Positions 35,639 to 45,570 of a stretch of 60,299 bases of DNA are shown in pieces. The translations under genes were made by a program, and so were the position numbers. This DNA comes from Roseovarius dicentrarchi (lineage in GTDB: Bacteria; Pseudomonadota; Alphaproteobacteria; Rhodobacterales; Rhodobacteraceae): positions 1 through 60,299 of the forward strand of contig NZ_QNQP01000021.1 in assembly GCF_003316635.1 (NCBI RefSeq), given 5' to 3'. Numbering within the stretch: position 1 is the first letter of the stretch; every line of letters begins with the position of its first letter. The notes below the pieces were generated by a model, which had not been told where the DNA came from, made no database searches, and saw only the letters and a list, made by a program, of their open reading frames with translations.

Positions 35639-37357
35639 TCAGGTCCGCACGCCTGAAAACCGCGTCTGCCAGTCCTCGCGCTGCTCATCGGTGATTTTGG
35701 CAAAGGCCACATCGGGCACGGTGAAGGCGTGGCCGGGCTTCAGAACCTCCAGCGCGGCGGGCACATCATCGGGCCAGCTGTCATCCTCGGTCTGCATCGC
35801 GGCCAGCATATCGGCGGCGGCGTCCGGCACGAAAGGCGCGCTGAGTACCGCGTAGAGCCTCACGAGGTTCAGCGCCAGGCGGATCTGTGCCGCCGCCTTG
35901 TCCGGGTCTGTCTTGAAAGTCGTCCAGGGCGCGACCGATTGCAGATATTCGTTGCCCGCCACCCAGATCCCGCGCAGCTCGTTGCTGGATTTGCGCACCT
36001 CCATCGCCTCCATATGCTGCTCGTAGGCGCGCACGCGGGCGGTGATGCTGTCGATCAGTGCGTGCTCCTCGGGGCCAAATTCGCCGGCCGCCGGCACCGC
36101 CTCGCTGAATTTCGAGCGGCAGAACTTGGTCACGCGGCTGACGAAATTGCCCAGAACATCGGCCAGATCCTTGTTCACCGAGGTCTGGAAATTCTCCCAC
36201 GTGAATTCGGAATCCGAGCTTTCGGGCGCGTGGCTGAGCAGCCACCAGCGCCAGTAATCGGGCGGCAGGATATCCAGCGCCTGATCCATGAACACGCCGC
36301 GGCCCTGGCTGGTGCTGAACTGGCCGCCATCGTAATTGAGGTAGTTGAACGATTTGATGTAATCGACCAGCTTCCATGGCTCGCCCGATCCCAGGATGGT
36401 GGCGGGGAAGCTAAGCGTATGAAACGGCACGTTATCCTTGCCCATGAACTGCGTATAGCGCACGTCATCGGCGCCCATGTCCGTGCGCCACCAGCGTTGC
36501 CATGCGGCATCATCCTGCCCCGTCGCCTCGGCCCATTCGCCGGCGCAGGCGATATATTCGATGGGCGCGTCGAACCAGACATAGAACACCTTGCCCTCCA
36601 TGCCTGGCCACGGCTGATCGCCGCGCCGCACCGGAATGCCCCAGTCCAGATCGCGGGTGATGCCGCGATCCTGCAAGCCCTCGCCATCGTTCAGCCACTT
36701 GCGCGCGATCGAGGTGGTCAGCAGTGGCCAGTCCTGTTTGCTGTCGATCCAGTCGTTCAGCTGGCCGCGCATCCCGGCCTGCATCAGATACAGATGCTTT
36801 GTCTCGCGCACCTCCAGATCGGTGCTGCCGGAAATGGCGCTGCGCGGCTCGATCAGGTCGGTGGGGTCCAGTTGCTTGGTGCAGTTTTCGCACTGATCGC
36901 CGCGCGCCTTATCATAGCCGCAGTTGGGGCAGGTGCCTTCGATATAGCGGTCAGGCAGGAACCGGCCGTCGGCGATGGAGTAAACCTGCCGTTCGCTGAC
37001 TTCGCGGATCAGATCATTATCGGCCAGCTTGCCGGCGAAATGCTGCGTCAGCCTGTGGTTTTGCGGGCTGGAGGAGCGGCCGAAATGATCAAAGCTGAGC
37101 CGGAAACCGCGCGCGATATCGGCCTGAACGGCGTGCATTTCGGCGCAGTATTCGGCGACGGGTTTGCCGGCCTTCTTGGCTGCCAGCTCGGCGGGGGTGC
37201 CATGCTCATCGGTCGCGCAGAGAAACAGCACCTCGTTGCCGCGCCCGCGCTGATAGCGCGCATAGAGGTCGGCGGGCAGCTGGCTGCCTACCAGATTGCC
37301 CAGATGCTTGATGCCGTTGATATACGGGATCGCCGATGTGATCAGATGCCGTGCCAT
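35639..37357 (-). CDS. metG: Methionine-tRNA ligase
   Basis: Charges tRNA-Met, including the initiator; class I synthetase of 572 residues. The HIGH motif is HLGN in [17 protein letters not shown]. The zinc-binding knuckle is [17 protein letters not shown] (about residues 142-158). The KMSKS motif is degenerate: [13 protein letters not shown] at the corresponding place, as in the FSTS-type MetRS branch. The C-terminal helical anticodon domain is complete. No tRNA-binding domain extends the C-terminus. Confidence 0.95.
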   Translation of the reverse strand: MARHLITSAIPYINGIKHLGNLVGSQLPADLYARYQRGRGNEVLFLCATDEHGTPAELAAKKAGKPVAEYCAEMHAVQADIARGFRLSFDHFGRSSSPQNHRLTQHFAGKLADNDLIREVSERQVYSIADGRFLPDRYIEGTCPNCGYDKARGDQCENCTKQLDPTDLIEPRSAISGSTDLEVRETKHLYLMQAGMRGQLNDWIDSKQDWPLLTTSIARKWLNDGEGLQDRGITRDLDWGIPVRRGDQPWPGMEGKVFYVWFDAPIEYIACAGEWAEATGQDDAAWQRWWRTDMGADDVRYTQFMGKDNVPFHTLSFPATILGSGEPWKLVDYIKSFNYLNYDGGQFSTSQGRGVFMDQALDILPPDYWRWWLLSHAPESSDSEFTWENFQTSVNKDLADVLGNFVSRVTKFCRSKFSEAVPAAGEFGPEEHALIDSITARVRAYEQHMEAMEVRKSSNELRGIWVAGNEYLQSVAPWTTFKTDPDKAAAQIRLALNLVRLYAVLSAPFVPDAAADMLAAMQTEDDSWPDDVPAALEVLKPGHAFTVPDVAFAKITDEQREDWQTRFSGVRT

Positions 37358-37442
37358 AATGCCCCTCGTTCAAAGCCTTGCGCCTGCTTTAGCGCAAGCG
37401 CCGGGATGGTGCCAGTGGCTTGCAAGGCGCGTTTTGCCCGGC

Positions 37443-38969
37443 TCAATCCTCGCCGGTCTCCAGCGTCAGGGGCACGGGTTTGGTGCGCAGGTCATCGACG
37501 CGCAGCTCGTGGTCGGGTTTGGACAAACGGTTGCGCACGACCCAGTGCAGCCGCTCTTCGGCGCGGGTGATCGCCACATAGGCCAGCCGTTTCCACAAGG
37601 GTTGCCCCGCCTCGCTGCGGCCCATGCGGGCAGCGGCGTACAGATCGGGCGCGAAGACCTGCACATCCTTCCACTGGCTGCCTTGGGCCTTGTGAATGGT
37701 GACGGCGGCGCCGTGCAGGAAGGTGGCACCCATGTTGGCGGCAAAGGGAATGAACGGCTCTTCCTCGTCCGGTTTTTCGATCTTGACGATGCTGGCGGCG
37801 CTCAGCTGCGGGTCTTCGGCGCCCATGACATGCAGGCGCGAAAACCCCGGCCTGCGACCGGGGCCAAGGTAGATGACCTGCGCGCCCTTGATCAGGCCGC
37901 GCGCCTCAAGGTCCAGCCGCTTCTTGCGGTGTTTCAGCGGCAATTCGATCCCGTCGCAAATCAGCGGCTCGCCCGGCAGCAGGGCATCGACAGGCGCGCT
38001 ATGGACGTTGCGAAAGGCATTGATCAGGCGGATGCGCGTGGCGTTGCGCCAGACCAGAACGGGGCTGCGCGCCATCAGATCCACTTGCACGCGCTGCGCC
38101 CACTGCACGCGGTCGTCGCGTTTTGCGGCGTTTTCGATCATCTGCTCGAACTGGTGAAATTCCAGCGCGGGATCGGCCAGCGCATGCGCCAGATCCAAGA
38201 TGGGGTTATCGGCATCCTGCCGGTGGATGCGGTGCAGGATCAGCTTGGACGGCTCTGGCAAGGATTCGAACACCATGCCGCCGCTGCTGTTGACCGGGGC
38301 CAGCTGGGCGGGGTCGCCAAACAGCAGAAGGTTTGGGAAAATCTCTTTCAGATCGTCCAGTTGGCGGGTGTCCAGCATGCTGGCCTCATCGACAAAGCCG
38401 ATATCCAGCGGCTCGTCCCGGCGTTTCCAGCCGGTGATGAAATCGCTGCCCTTCAGCCCCGCAGCAGCCAGCGCGCCGGGGATGGATTTGTTGGTCTGGT
38501 AAAACGCAAACGCGCGGTCCAGCGCCGTTTCCGACAGTTCGGCCATTTCCGGGCGCTCGCCATTGCCCGCCAGCCATTCGGCGATTTTCTCGTAATCGGG
38601 ATCATAAACCGGCGTGTACAGGATGCGGTGGATCGTGGTTGCCGGCACGCCGCGCATCCGCAGCACCGACGCGGCCTTGTTCGTGGGGGCAAGGATGGCC
38701 AATGTGCGGCCATCCTTGCGCTTTTTACCCTCGTAATCGCCGGACACGATATCGACGCCCGCCTCTTCCAGCGCGCGGTAAAGCGCGGCCAGCAGCAGCG
38801 TCTTGCCCGATCCGGCCTTGCCGATCACGGCCATGACGCTGGCGTCACCCTCGCGCGGGGGGGACGTGGTGCCATTCAGCAGATCGACCCCCGCAGCGCG
38901 CAGCGCGGCGGTGATGCGGTCATGCGCTTCGGCCTGATCGGGGGAGTAGGTGAGAGCGGTTTCTGTCAT
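37443..38969 (-). CDS. RecD-like ATP-dependent DNA helicase
   Basis: A 508-residue superfamily 1B helicase. Walker A is GKAGSGKTLLLAAL, Walker B is FVDEASMLD, and the C-terminal motifs are HKAQGSQWKDVQV and AYVAITRAEERLHWV. It lacks recB and recC partners and is not the full-length RecD2, so it is best called RecD-like; relatives also include phage Dda-type helicases. It is probably translated with the phosphohexomutase upstream (78-bp gap) but the functional link is unclear. Confidence 0.88.
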   Translation of the reverse strand: MTETALTYSPDQAEAHDRITAALRAAGVDLLNGTTSPPREGDASVMAVIGKAGSGKTLLLAALYRALEEAGVDIVSGDYEGKKRKDGRTLAILAPTNKAASVLRMRGVPATTIHRILYTPVYDPDYEKIAEWLAGNGERPEMAELSETALDRAFAFYQTNKSIPGALAAAGLKGSDFITGWKRRDEPLDIGFVDEASMLDTRQLDDLKEIFPNLLLFGDPAQLAPVNSSGGMVFESLPEPSKLILHRIHRQDADNPILDLAHALADPALEFHQFEQMIENAAKRDDRVQWAQRVQVDLMARSPVLVWRNATRIRLINAFRNVHSAPVDALLPGEPLICDGIELPLKHRKKRLDLEARGLIKGAQVIYLGPGRRPGFSRLHVMGAEDPQLSAASIVKIEKPDEEEPFIPFAANMGATFLHGAAVTIHKAQGSQWKDVQVFAPDLYAAARMGRSEAGQPLWKRLAYVAITRAEERLHWVVRNRLSKPDHELRVDDLRTKPVPLTLETGED

Positions 38970-39047
38970 GGCCGGACACTATAGAGGGGGGCGGGCGGGT
39001 GCCAGCGAAAGACGCGCCCGGCATGAGGTGCCAGGCGCCGCCGCGGA

Positions 39048-40565
39048 TCAGATCGTCTGATCGTAGTCCCCCACGCTGGGTTCGGTGCGGATCACTGCGT
39101 CAATATCGGCGAAAATGGCGCGCATTTCCGCGTCGCTTTCGCTGCTTTCGCAGACAACCACCAGATTGGGCGTGTTGGAGGACGCCCGCACCAATCCCCA
39201 GCTGCCGTTATCCAAGATCACGCGCGCGCCGTTGACCGTCACGACCTGAGCAATCTTGCGGCCCGCCAGCGGTTTGCCCGCCTCGTGATGTGCGACCAGC
39301 TTGGCCACCAGCCGCTCCAGCACGTCGTATTTTTCCAGATCGCTGCAATAGGGCGACATGGTGGGCGTGGCATAGGTGACGGGCAGCGCGCGGCGCAGGT
39401 CGGCCATGGATTTATCGGGATTGCGGTCCATCAGCTTGCAGATTTCGACCGCGACGCGCATCCCGCAATCATAGCCGCGCCCGATGGGTTCGGCCAAAAA
39501 GTAGTGGCCGGATTTCTCGAAACCCGCCAGCGCGCCTAGTTCCTTGACCCGGCGTTTCATGTGGCTGTGGCCGGTTTTCCAGTAATCGGCGCGTGCGCCA
39601 TGCGCCTGCAATTCGGGGTCTGACGCAAAAAGGCCGGTGGATTTTACGTCAGCGACGAAGGTGCTGCCGGGGTGCAGCCGGGCAAAATCGCGGGCCATGA
39701 TGACGCCCATCTTGTCGGCGAAAATCTCCTCGCCCTCGTTATCGACCACGCCGCAGCGGTCGCCGTCCCCATCAAAACCCAGCGCGAAATCGGCGCCGGA
39801 GGCGCGCACCGAATTTGCCATGTCGTGCAGCATTTCCATGGCCTCGGGGTTCGGGTTGTAATGGGGGAAGGTATAGTCCAGCTCGTTATGGGACGGGACC
39901 ACCTCAACCCCCATCCGCGCGAACAACTCGGGCGCAAAGGCGGAGGCGGTGCCGTTGCCGGTGGCGCAGACCACCTTCAAGGGCCGCGTCATGCGGAAAT
40001 CGCCGACCAGATCATCCAGATAGGCCTCGCGGACGCCCTCAACGAATTCATACGCGCCACCGGGGCTCGGCTGGCCGCGACCCTCCAGCACGATGGATTT
40101 CAGCTCGTTCATTTCATCGGGGCCATGGGTCAGGGGCCGCTCGAAGCCCATCTTGACGCCGGTCCAACCGTTGGGGTTGTGCGAGGCCGTGACCATTGCA
40201 ACCGCAGGCGCATCCAGATGAAACTGCGCAAAATAGGCCATCGGGCTGAGCGCGGGACCGATATCCAGCACCTTGATTCCCGCCTGCATCAGGCCCAGCA
40301 TCAGTGCGTTCTTGATCGTCAGCGAATAGTCGCGATAGTCGTTGCCGACCGCGATCACCGGATCAATTCCGCGCGCAATCATCTGGGTGCCCAGACCAAG
40401 GCCCAGTGCCGTCACGCCGGGCAGGTTGATTTCCTCGGGGTATTTCCAGCGGGCATCGTATTCACGAAATCCGGTGGGCGTGATCATCGGATCGCGCAGA
40501 AATTCCCATGTATTCGGCGTCACGGTGGGGGCAGGTTTGGTCACGGCGGATCTCACTTCATGCAA
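39048..40565 (-). CDS. Phosphomannomutase / phosphoglucomutase
   Basis: A 505-residue alpha-D-phosphohexomutase. The phosphoserine loop is TASHNPNGWTGVKMGF, the magnesium loop is DGDGDRCGVVDNEG, the sugar-binding loop EKSGHYFLAEP and the C-terminal phosphate-binding SNTPNLVVV. It supplies mannose 1-phosphate or glucose 1-phosphate for surface sugars and fits the capsule-type genes upstream (KpsE-like, 90-bp gap). The ATG at 40565 and a GTG at 40544 (giving VTKPAP) are both plausible starts. Confidence 0.92.
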   Translation of the reverse strand: MHEVRSAVTKPAPTVTPNTWEFLRDPMITPTGFREYDARWKYPEEINLPGVTALGLGLGTQMIARGIDPVIAVGNDYRDYSLTIKNALMLGLMQAGIKVLDIGPALSPMAYFAQFHLDAPAVAMVTASHNPNGWTGVKMGFERPLTHGPDEMNELKSIVLEGRGQPSPGGAYEFVEGVREAYLDDLVGDFRMTRPLKVVCATGNGTASAFAPELFARMGVEVVPSHNELDYTFPHYNPNPEAMEMLHDMANSVRASGADFALGFDGDGDRCGVVDNEGEEIFADKMGVIMARDFARLHPGSTFVADVKSTGLFASDPELQAHGARADYWKTGHSHMKRRVKELGALAGFEKSGHYFLAEPIGRGYDCGMRVAVEICKLMDRNPDKSMADLRRALPVTYATPTMSPYCSDLEKYDVLERLVAKLVAHHEAGKPLAGRKIAQVVTVNGARVILDNGSWGLVRASSNTPNLVVVCESSESDAEMRAIFADIDAVIRTEPSVGDYDQTI

Positions 40566-40654
40566 TAACGTTGGATAATCCGGGCAGATGGCCTGCGCGG
40601 AATTGAAATAGAATTTCGCCCTGAGTGATGCCTGATAAGGCGGCTGATATCAAT

Positions 40655-42283
40655 TCAAGATGACACCTGCTCCCGCAGGATCGAAGCGGTCAGCGATATC
40701 ATCAGGTAAATTCCGGCGAAGACAAGAAATGCCAGAATGGTATTTTCGAACGCGCGCGGATAGCTGGCATCCTGCGACGCGACGGGATTGACGCTGACGG
40801 TCAGGTATCGGACCTGTTTGTTCGCCTCGCTGGCGGTCAGGCGCTGCGCCTCCAGCGCGGCTTGCAGGACCATGTCGGCGGTCAGCAGATCTGCCTGCGC
40901 CATCTGGATATCGGCGGTTTGCGAGGCGAGCGATGCGCTGCCTTCGGTGGCATCGGTCAGGCGCGCGCGCTGCTTGATCCGCTCAAGTTGCAGGATTTCG
41001 ATTTCGCTGGTCAGCGCCTCAACCTTGGCGCGGTTGGGGCGGGCATTGTTCATCTGCGTGCTGAGCGCCAGTTGCTTTTCCTGCAACTGTAATTCAACAT
41101 TGCCGATCAGCGCGCGTATATTCGCAATCTCGCCCTCGGGGTCCAGAACGGTGCCTTCCTGCATCGCGACCAGTTGGCGCTGCGCCTCGCGGCGTTCCTC
41201 TTTGGCCTCTGCAAGGCTGGCGGTCGAGGATTCAACGGCATCCTCGCGCTTGCGTTTCGACAGGTCATCAACCCGTTCCTCGGCATAGGTGATCAGCTTG
41301 CGCGAGAATTCGGCGCTGACTTCGGGGTCGGCGGTGGACACCTCCATCCGCAAAACGCCCTCGGTCGGATCATAGCCGATTTTCATGTATTTTTTATAAA
41401 GCTTGTACGCTTCTTCGTTGCTGGCATCGGGTTTCAGGCGTTGAATCGGATCGATCCACGGCTGGCTGAAGTGATCACGAAAGCCGACATCGCGGTCCAG
41501 CCGCAGCATGGCATCCTTGGACAGCAGGTATGACTGCGTCGCGATCGCGTCCTGACCGGTGGCAAACTGACTGGGAACCTTGAAGCCGCCCATGCCGCCA
41601 CCGCCGCCGCCGTCGGCCGACAGGATCAGAAATTCGGACTTGGTCGAATACATCGGCGTCGCCACGGCGTAATAATAATAGCCCGCCAGCAATGTCGGCA
41701 GCATCACGAATGCGGCCAGCCGCGTCAGCAAAAGCAGCAGTTTGCGGCGGCGGCGCTTGCCGATGTCGCGCTGAATGCGCCTGATTTCCTCGCCGCGCCG
41801 GTCAGCCGGGCTTAGCTCGGTCGAGGGCAGGTGGGTTTGCGCCGGGACGGTTTGGGGCAACTGGATGCGGGAGCTCTCCACGTCGCGCCCCTTGGCGGGT
41901 ACCAGATCGCCAATGTCGCCCTCGGTATCGTCGGTCGTGACCAACTCAAGGATCGAGGCGCGCTGAAACGGGTCGATTCCCTTGATGCGCAGCAGCCGCA
42001 CGGCATCGAAATCCGATGTCGGGGCAAGCCCGTTCTTCTGCGCCACGCGCCGCGCCATGCGCAACTGGCGCCCTGTCAGCCCCTCCTTGCGGATATCGTC
42101 GATACTGTGCGACACGCCCTTCTGGCGCGCGCTGCTGATCTGGCCGCTGCGCGCTGTACCCTCCTGCGCATCCTCGGGCGCATCGGGCGCCTCATCCGGG
42201 GATTCCGCGGGTTGCGGGGCGTCCTGATGCGGGCCGGGCGTGCGGCGGATACGAAATTTTCTAGCCTTGGGTTTCGTAGTCAT
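40655..42283 (-). CDS. Capsule polysaccharide export inner-membrane protein, KpsE-like
   Basis: A 542-residue protein of the polysaccharide co-polymerase (Wzz/KpsE) type. A long, charged, proline-rich cytoplasmic N-terminus (about 1-170) is followed by a membrane segment around 180-200 (FVMLPTLLAGYYYYAV), a large periplasmic part with coiled coils (ASTAS/EAKEERREAQRQ) and a second membrane segment near the end (NTILAFLVFAGIYLMISL). This is the KpsE topology for linking the inner-membrane ABC exporter to the outer membrane. It starts inside the end of the KpsT-like gene with a 23-bp overlap. Confidence 0.85.
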   Translation of the reverse strand: MTTKPKARKFRIRRTPGPHQDAPQPAESPDEAPDAPEDAQEGTARSGQISSARQKGVSHSIDDIRKEGLTGRQLRMARRVAQKNGLAPTSDFDAVRLLRIKGIDPFQRASILELVTTDDTEGDIGDLVPAKGRDVESSRIQLPQTVPAQTHLPSTELSPADRRGEEIRRIQRDIGKRRRRKLLLLLTRLAAFVMLPTLLAGYYYYAVATPMYSTKSEFLILSADGGGGGGMGGFKVPSQFATGQDAIATQSYLLSKDAMLRLDRDVGFRDHFSQPWIDPIQRLKPDASNEEAYKLYKKYMKIGYDPTEGVLRMEVSTADPEVSAEFSRKLITYAEERVDDLSKRKREDAVESSTASLAEAKEERREAQRQLVAMQEGTVLDPEGEIANIRALIGNVELQLQEKQLALSTQMNNARPNRAKVEALTSEIEILQLERIKQRARLTDATEGSASLASQTADIQMAQADLLTADMVLQAALEAQRLTASEANKQVRYLTVSVNPVASQDASYPRAFENTILAFLVFAGIYLMISLTASILREQVSS

Positions 42284-42920
42284 AAAGCTGTTTTGCCTCT
42301 TCCAAGGTGTCGAACATATAAAGCTGACCACCCATCAGCACGGCGGCGGAGGTCGCGAATTTTTCCAGTGTCGCAGGAGAATGAGACACAATGATGACGG
42401 TCGTCGTCTCCAGCCGTTCGTGCAGTATTTCGCCCGCCTTGCGATTGAATTCAACATCCGTCGAAGACGGCATCCCCTCGTCAATCAGATAGATGTCAAA
42501 GTCCAGCGCCAGCATCAAAGCGAAGGTAAAGCGCGATTTCATGCCGCTGCTATAGGTGCCCAGCGGCTGGTCGAAATATTCGCCCAGATTGCACATCCAG
42601 CGGCAGAACGCCTCGACATAGTCGGGATCAAGGCCGTAGAGCCGCGCGATATAGCGGCTGTTTTCCATCGCTGAAATTTTTGTAATGACCCCGCCCATGA
42701 AGCCCAAAGGAAAGCTGATGCGGCAGCTGCGCCGGATTTCGCCCTCGTCCGGTTTTTCCAGCCCGGCCATCATGTTGATCAACGTGGTCTTGCCCGTACC
42801 ATTTGGCGCCAGGACACCCATCGAACGGCCCAGTTCCACCCGGAACGACACTTTGTCCAGGATGACTTTGCGCTGGGTGCCGGTCCAGAAAGACTTGCTG
42901 ACATTGTCGAATTCGAGCAT
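42261..42920 (-). CDS. Polysaccharide-export ABC transporter ATPase, KpsT-like
   Basis: A 219-residue ABC ATPase. Walker A is GVLAPNGTGKTTLINM, the Q-loop region SFPLGFMGGVITKISAME, the signature YSSGMKSRFTFALMLA, Walker B FDIYLIDEGMPS and the switch histidine IIVSHSPATL. The short length and YSSGM signature are typical of KpsT, BexA and other capsule exporters. The permease (KpsM-like) that must partner it is not adjacent: the upstream gene is on the other strand. The partner is presumably elsewhere. Confidence 0.88.
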   Translation of the reverse strand: MLEFDNVSKSFWTGTQRKVILDKVSFRVELGRSMGVLAPNGTGKTTLINMMAGLEKPDEGEIRRSCRISFPLGFMGGVITKISAMENSRYIARLYGLDPDYVEAFCRWMCNLGEYFDQPLGTYSSGMKSRFTFALMLALDFDIYLIDEGMPSSTDVEFNRKAGEILHERLETTTVIIVSHSPATLEKFATSAAVLMGGQLYMFDTLEEAKQLYDYETQG

Positions 42921-43153
42921 GCGCTCTCCGGGAAAAAACTGCTGTTTGGCGCGGTTGCAAACCGCGCCTGCGGCGGAAGGCCCTGCACCGTATTATGCGC
43001 GATTGGCCGCACTATAGACAGGGATTCAAGGCGAAATTATGCCAAAGCGGTAAATTAACCGTGTATGGCGGCGTGGTTTTTTCACGCAGGACTGGCACGG
43101 GCCGTCCCGGGGCCGGGTTGGCAATCCTTGGCGGGACGCCCTATCTGACCGTC

Positions 43154-43744
43154 ATGGATGATCTGGCGTCCCGTATCAGTCGCTGCCGTTTATGTGCAGA
43201 TCGCTTTGCCGCGACGGCGACCGCGCACCGCCCGCGCCCCGTGGCGTGGTTTGCCCCCGGCGCGCGTGTGCTGATTGCGGGGCAGGCGCCGGGCGCGCGG
43301 GTGCATGCGTCGGGCGTCCCGTTCGATGACGCCTCCGGCGACCGGCTGCGCGGCTGGCTGGGGCTGGAGGCCGAGGCGTTCTATGACCGCTCCCGCGTGG
43401 CGATCGTGCCGATGGCGTTCTGCTTTCCGGGCTATGATGCCAAGGGCAGCGACCTGCCGCCGCCCGCGATTTGCCGCCAGACGTGGCATGATGCGGTCAT
43501 GGCTGATCTGTCGCAGGTCCGGCTGCGCGTGCTGGTCGGCGCGCATGCGCACCGGTATCATCTGGGGGCGCGCGGCAGTGTGACGCAGACCGTTGCGGGC
43601 TGGCGGGACCATGCGCCGGGGGTTTTCGCCTTGCCGCACCCGTCCTGGCGCAATACCGGATGGTTGAAGAAAAATCCGTGGTTCGAGGCGCAGGTTTTGC
43701 CCGCGCTGCGCGCCCAAGTTGCAAAGGTGATGCAGGATGGCTGA
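43154..43744 (+). CDS. Uracil-DNA-glycosylase family protein
   Basis: A 196-residue protein of the UDG superfamily, similar to the so-called UDG-like group in alphaproteobacteria. It begins MDDLASRISRCRLCADRF, then VLIAGQAPGARVHASGVPFDD, containing the motif-A-like GQAPG, and ends with HPSWRNTGWLKKNPWFE holding the motif-B-like HPS. These residues would remove deaminated bases from DNA. No iron-sulphur cysteine cluster like that of family 4 is complete (only CRLC is visible). It overlaps the next gene by 8 bp. Confidence 0.8.
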   Translation: MDDLASRISRCRLCADRFAATATAHRPRPVAWFAPGARVLIAGQAPGARVHASGVPFDDASGDRLRGWLGLEAEAFYDRSRVAIVPMAFCFPGYDAKGSDLPPPAICRQTWHDAVMADLSQVRLRVLVGAHAHRYHLGARGSVTQTVAGWRDHAPGVFALPHPSWRNTGWLKKNPWFEAQVLPALRAQVAKVMQDG

Positions 43745-44516
43745 AACGGATCTGGACCGCACCCATACGGCGATGGAGGCCGGGGGCGGCGCCGCGCGTT
43801 TGGGATTTTACCACGCGCTGGCCGATGCGCAGCTGTTCCTGCTGCTGCTGGCCGAGCCGGAGGGCGACGACATCGCGCCGCAGACCTACGAGGTGGACGG
43901 CGTTGCGCATGCGCTGGCCTTCGATACCGAGGAGCGTCTGGCCGAATTCACCGGCGCCGCCGCGCCCTATGCGGCGCTGCCGGGGCGGGTGCTGGCCGGG
44001 ATGCTGGCGGGGGCCGGTGTGGGGCTGGGGCTGAATTTGGGCGTTGCGCCGTCGTCCATCCTGCTGCCGCCCGAGGCGCTGACATGGCTGAACGACACGC
44101 TGGGGCAGGGCGGCGGCGCCGAGGCGGGCGCGCGCCCCGATGCGCTGACCGCGCCGGGCAATGTGCCGCAGGCGGTGCTGGCGGCGCTGGATGCCAAGCT
44201 GGCCCGCGCGGGCGGTCTGGCCAGCCATGCCTGCCTTGCCGGCTCGCGCTATGCGGGGGGCGAGACGGGGCATCTGCTGATCTTCATCGGTGCGGCGCTG
44301 GGCGCTGAGACGGCGCTGACCCGCGCGGTATCCGAGGCGCTGACATTCTCAGGCATCGAGGCCGGCACGCTGGATGTAGGCTTTGCCGAGGTGGGCAGCG
44401 CGCTGGCCCAGCGGATCGAACGGGTGGGCCTGCGGTTTGATCTGCCCGCGCCGGAGGCGCCGCAAACACTTGCGGCACCGGGATCGGATCCGTCCAAACC
44501 GCCCAAGCTGCGCTAA
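43737..44516 (+). CDS. SseB-family protein
   Basis: A 259-residue protein with an N-terminal SseB-like domain: FYHALADAQLFLLLLAEPEG, HALAFDTEERLAEFTG, then LNLGVAPSSILLPPEALTWL. The C-terminal half (GHLLIFIGAALGAETALTRA, LDVGFAEVG) is a second domain of the same type. SseB proteins have unclear roles, sometimes in sulphur-enzyme or secretion contexts. It overlaps the UDG-like gene (8 bp), so the two are co-translated. No signal peptide or membrane segment. Confidence 0.8.
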   Translation: MAETDLDRTHTAMEAGGGAARLGFYHALADAQLFLLLLAEPEGDDIAPQTYEVDGVAHALAFDTEERLAEFTGAAAPYAALPGRVLAGMLAGAGVGLGLNLGVAPSSILLPPEALTWLNDTLGQGGGAEAGARPDALTAPGNVPQAVLAALDAKLARAGGLASHACLAGSRYAGGETGHLLIFIGAALGAETALTRAVSEALTFSGIEAGTLDVGFAEVGSALAQRIERVGLRFDLPAPEAPQTLAAPGSDPSKPPKLR

Positions 44517-44627
44517 AGCGTTTTGCCGTTGACCTGAACCATCAGACAAAGGCGAGCCGCGCGCAACGTTGATACGTGGCGCGCGTTTCACGACAATCTG
44601 TGACGCAGGTTTTTCGCGAAGCGCTTT
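44515..44627. repeat. AAGCGTTT-type palindromic repeat, copy 1 (complex)
   Basis: Between the SseB and GhrA genes, outer arms AAAGCG (44515) and CGCTTT (44622) enclose a GCGCGC palindrome and GCGTTTCACGACAATCTGTG, which resembles the arms of the elements at 50248 and 53503. It is probably a composite of diverged copies. See the two other copies for the clear form. Confidence 0.5.
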
Positions 44628-44630
44628 GGC

Positions 44631-45566
44631 TCAGTAGCCCAGATCGCGGTCGACCAGATGCAGCAGCGGCGCGCCCGCTTCGCTGCGGCGGATGTTGTCT
44701 GCGATGACTTGCGCGGCGGTCTCCTCGCGGGTGGTGGAGGCGATATGCGGCGTCACGGTCACAGCCGGATGCGCCCAGTAGGGATGCGCGGGCGGCAGCG
44801 GCTCGGTCCGGAACACGTCCAGCGTGGCATGGGCGATATGGCCTGCATCAAGTGCCGCCAGCAACGCATCGTCGTCAATCAGCGGGCCGCGTCCGGGGTT
44901 GATGATGACGGCGCCCTGCGGCAGCATCGCCAGACGGTCCGCGTTCATCAGATCCTCTGTCTCGGGCGTTTTGGGCAGCAGCAGCACCAGAATCTGCGCG
45001 GTATTCAGCGCATCGCGCAGGCCCGCGTCACCGTGCAGGCAGCGCACGCCCGGCACGTCCTTGGCCGACCGGCTCCACCCGGTGACGTCAAATCCCAGCG
45101 ATACCAGCGCCTTGGCGCAGGCGCATCCCAGTGCGCCAAGGCCCAGAATGGTCACGGGGCGATCTTCGGCCAATGGCGGCACGTCCGTGCGCCAGATGCC
45201 GTCCTGTCCGTGAATATGCGCGTCCATGCCCAGATGGTGGCGCAGCACATGCCCGGCCACCCATTCCACCATGCCCTGCGTCAGGCCGTGATCGACCATG
45301 CGCGCCAGTGGCTGCGTCAACGTGGGGTTGTCCACCACATCCTCCACCCCGGCCCAAAGGTTCAGCACGGCCTTGCAGCGTGTGTAGGGGGTGAAATCCG
45401 TCACCGGTCCATTCGGCGCCAGCACGATGTAATCCACATCCTGCGGCGCGATGTCGGTGGACAAGGTGGCCTCCGCCAGCCCGGCGGCATCCAGCGCGCG
45501 CCTTAGCGGGGCCTCGTAATCGGGCCAGCGGTCGGGCTTGGCGGCGAAGAGAATGTTGACGGCCAT
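44631..45566 (-). CDS. ghrA: Glyoxylate/hydroxypyruvate reductase A
   Basis: A 311-residue D-2-hydroxyacid dehydrogenase. The nucleotide loop is VTILGLGALGCACAKALVSL. Catalytic residues are the Arg in VIINPGRGPLIDDDALLAAL, Glu in TLDVFRTEPLPPAHP and His in VTVTPHIAS. It reduces glyoxylate or hydroxypyruvate with NADPH. Its sequence follows GhrA rather than the SerA or LdhA types. The start MAVNILFAAKP has an RBS-like GGTAACC region. It is 4 bp after rodA's start region on the same strand, the last gene of the cell-shape operon. Confidence 0.9.
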   Translation of the reverse strand: MAVNILFAAKPDRWPDYEAPLRRALDAAGLAEATLSTDIAPQDVDYIVLAPNGPVTDFTPYTRCKAVLNLWAGVEDVVDNPTLTQPLARMVDHGLTQGMVEWVAGHVLRHHLGMDAHIHGQDGIWRTDVPPLAEDRPVTILGLGALGCACAKALVSLGFDVTGWSRSAKDVPGVRCLHGDAGLRDALNTAQILVLLLPKTPETEDLMNADRLAMLPQGAVIINPGRGPLIDDDALLAALDAGHIAHATLDVFRTEPLPPAHPYWAHPAVTVTPHIASTTREETAAQVIADNIRRSEAGAPLLHLVDRDLGY

Positions 45567-45570
45567 CGGG

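Noticed and set aside
35729..37570. Long open frame opposite metG (about 610 residues)
   Set aside because: Antisense shadow of MetG with low-complexity Ala/Gly/Arg composition.
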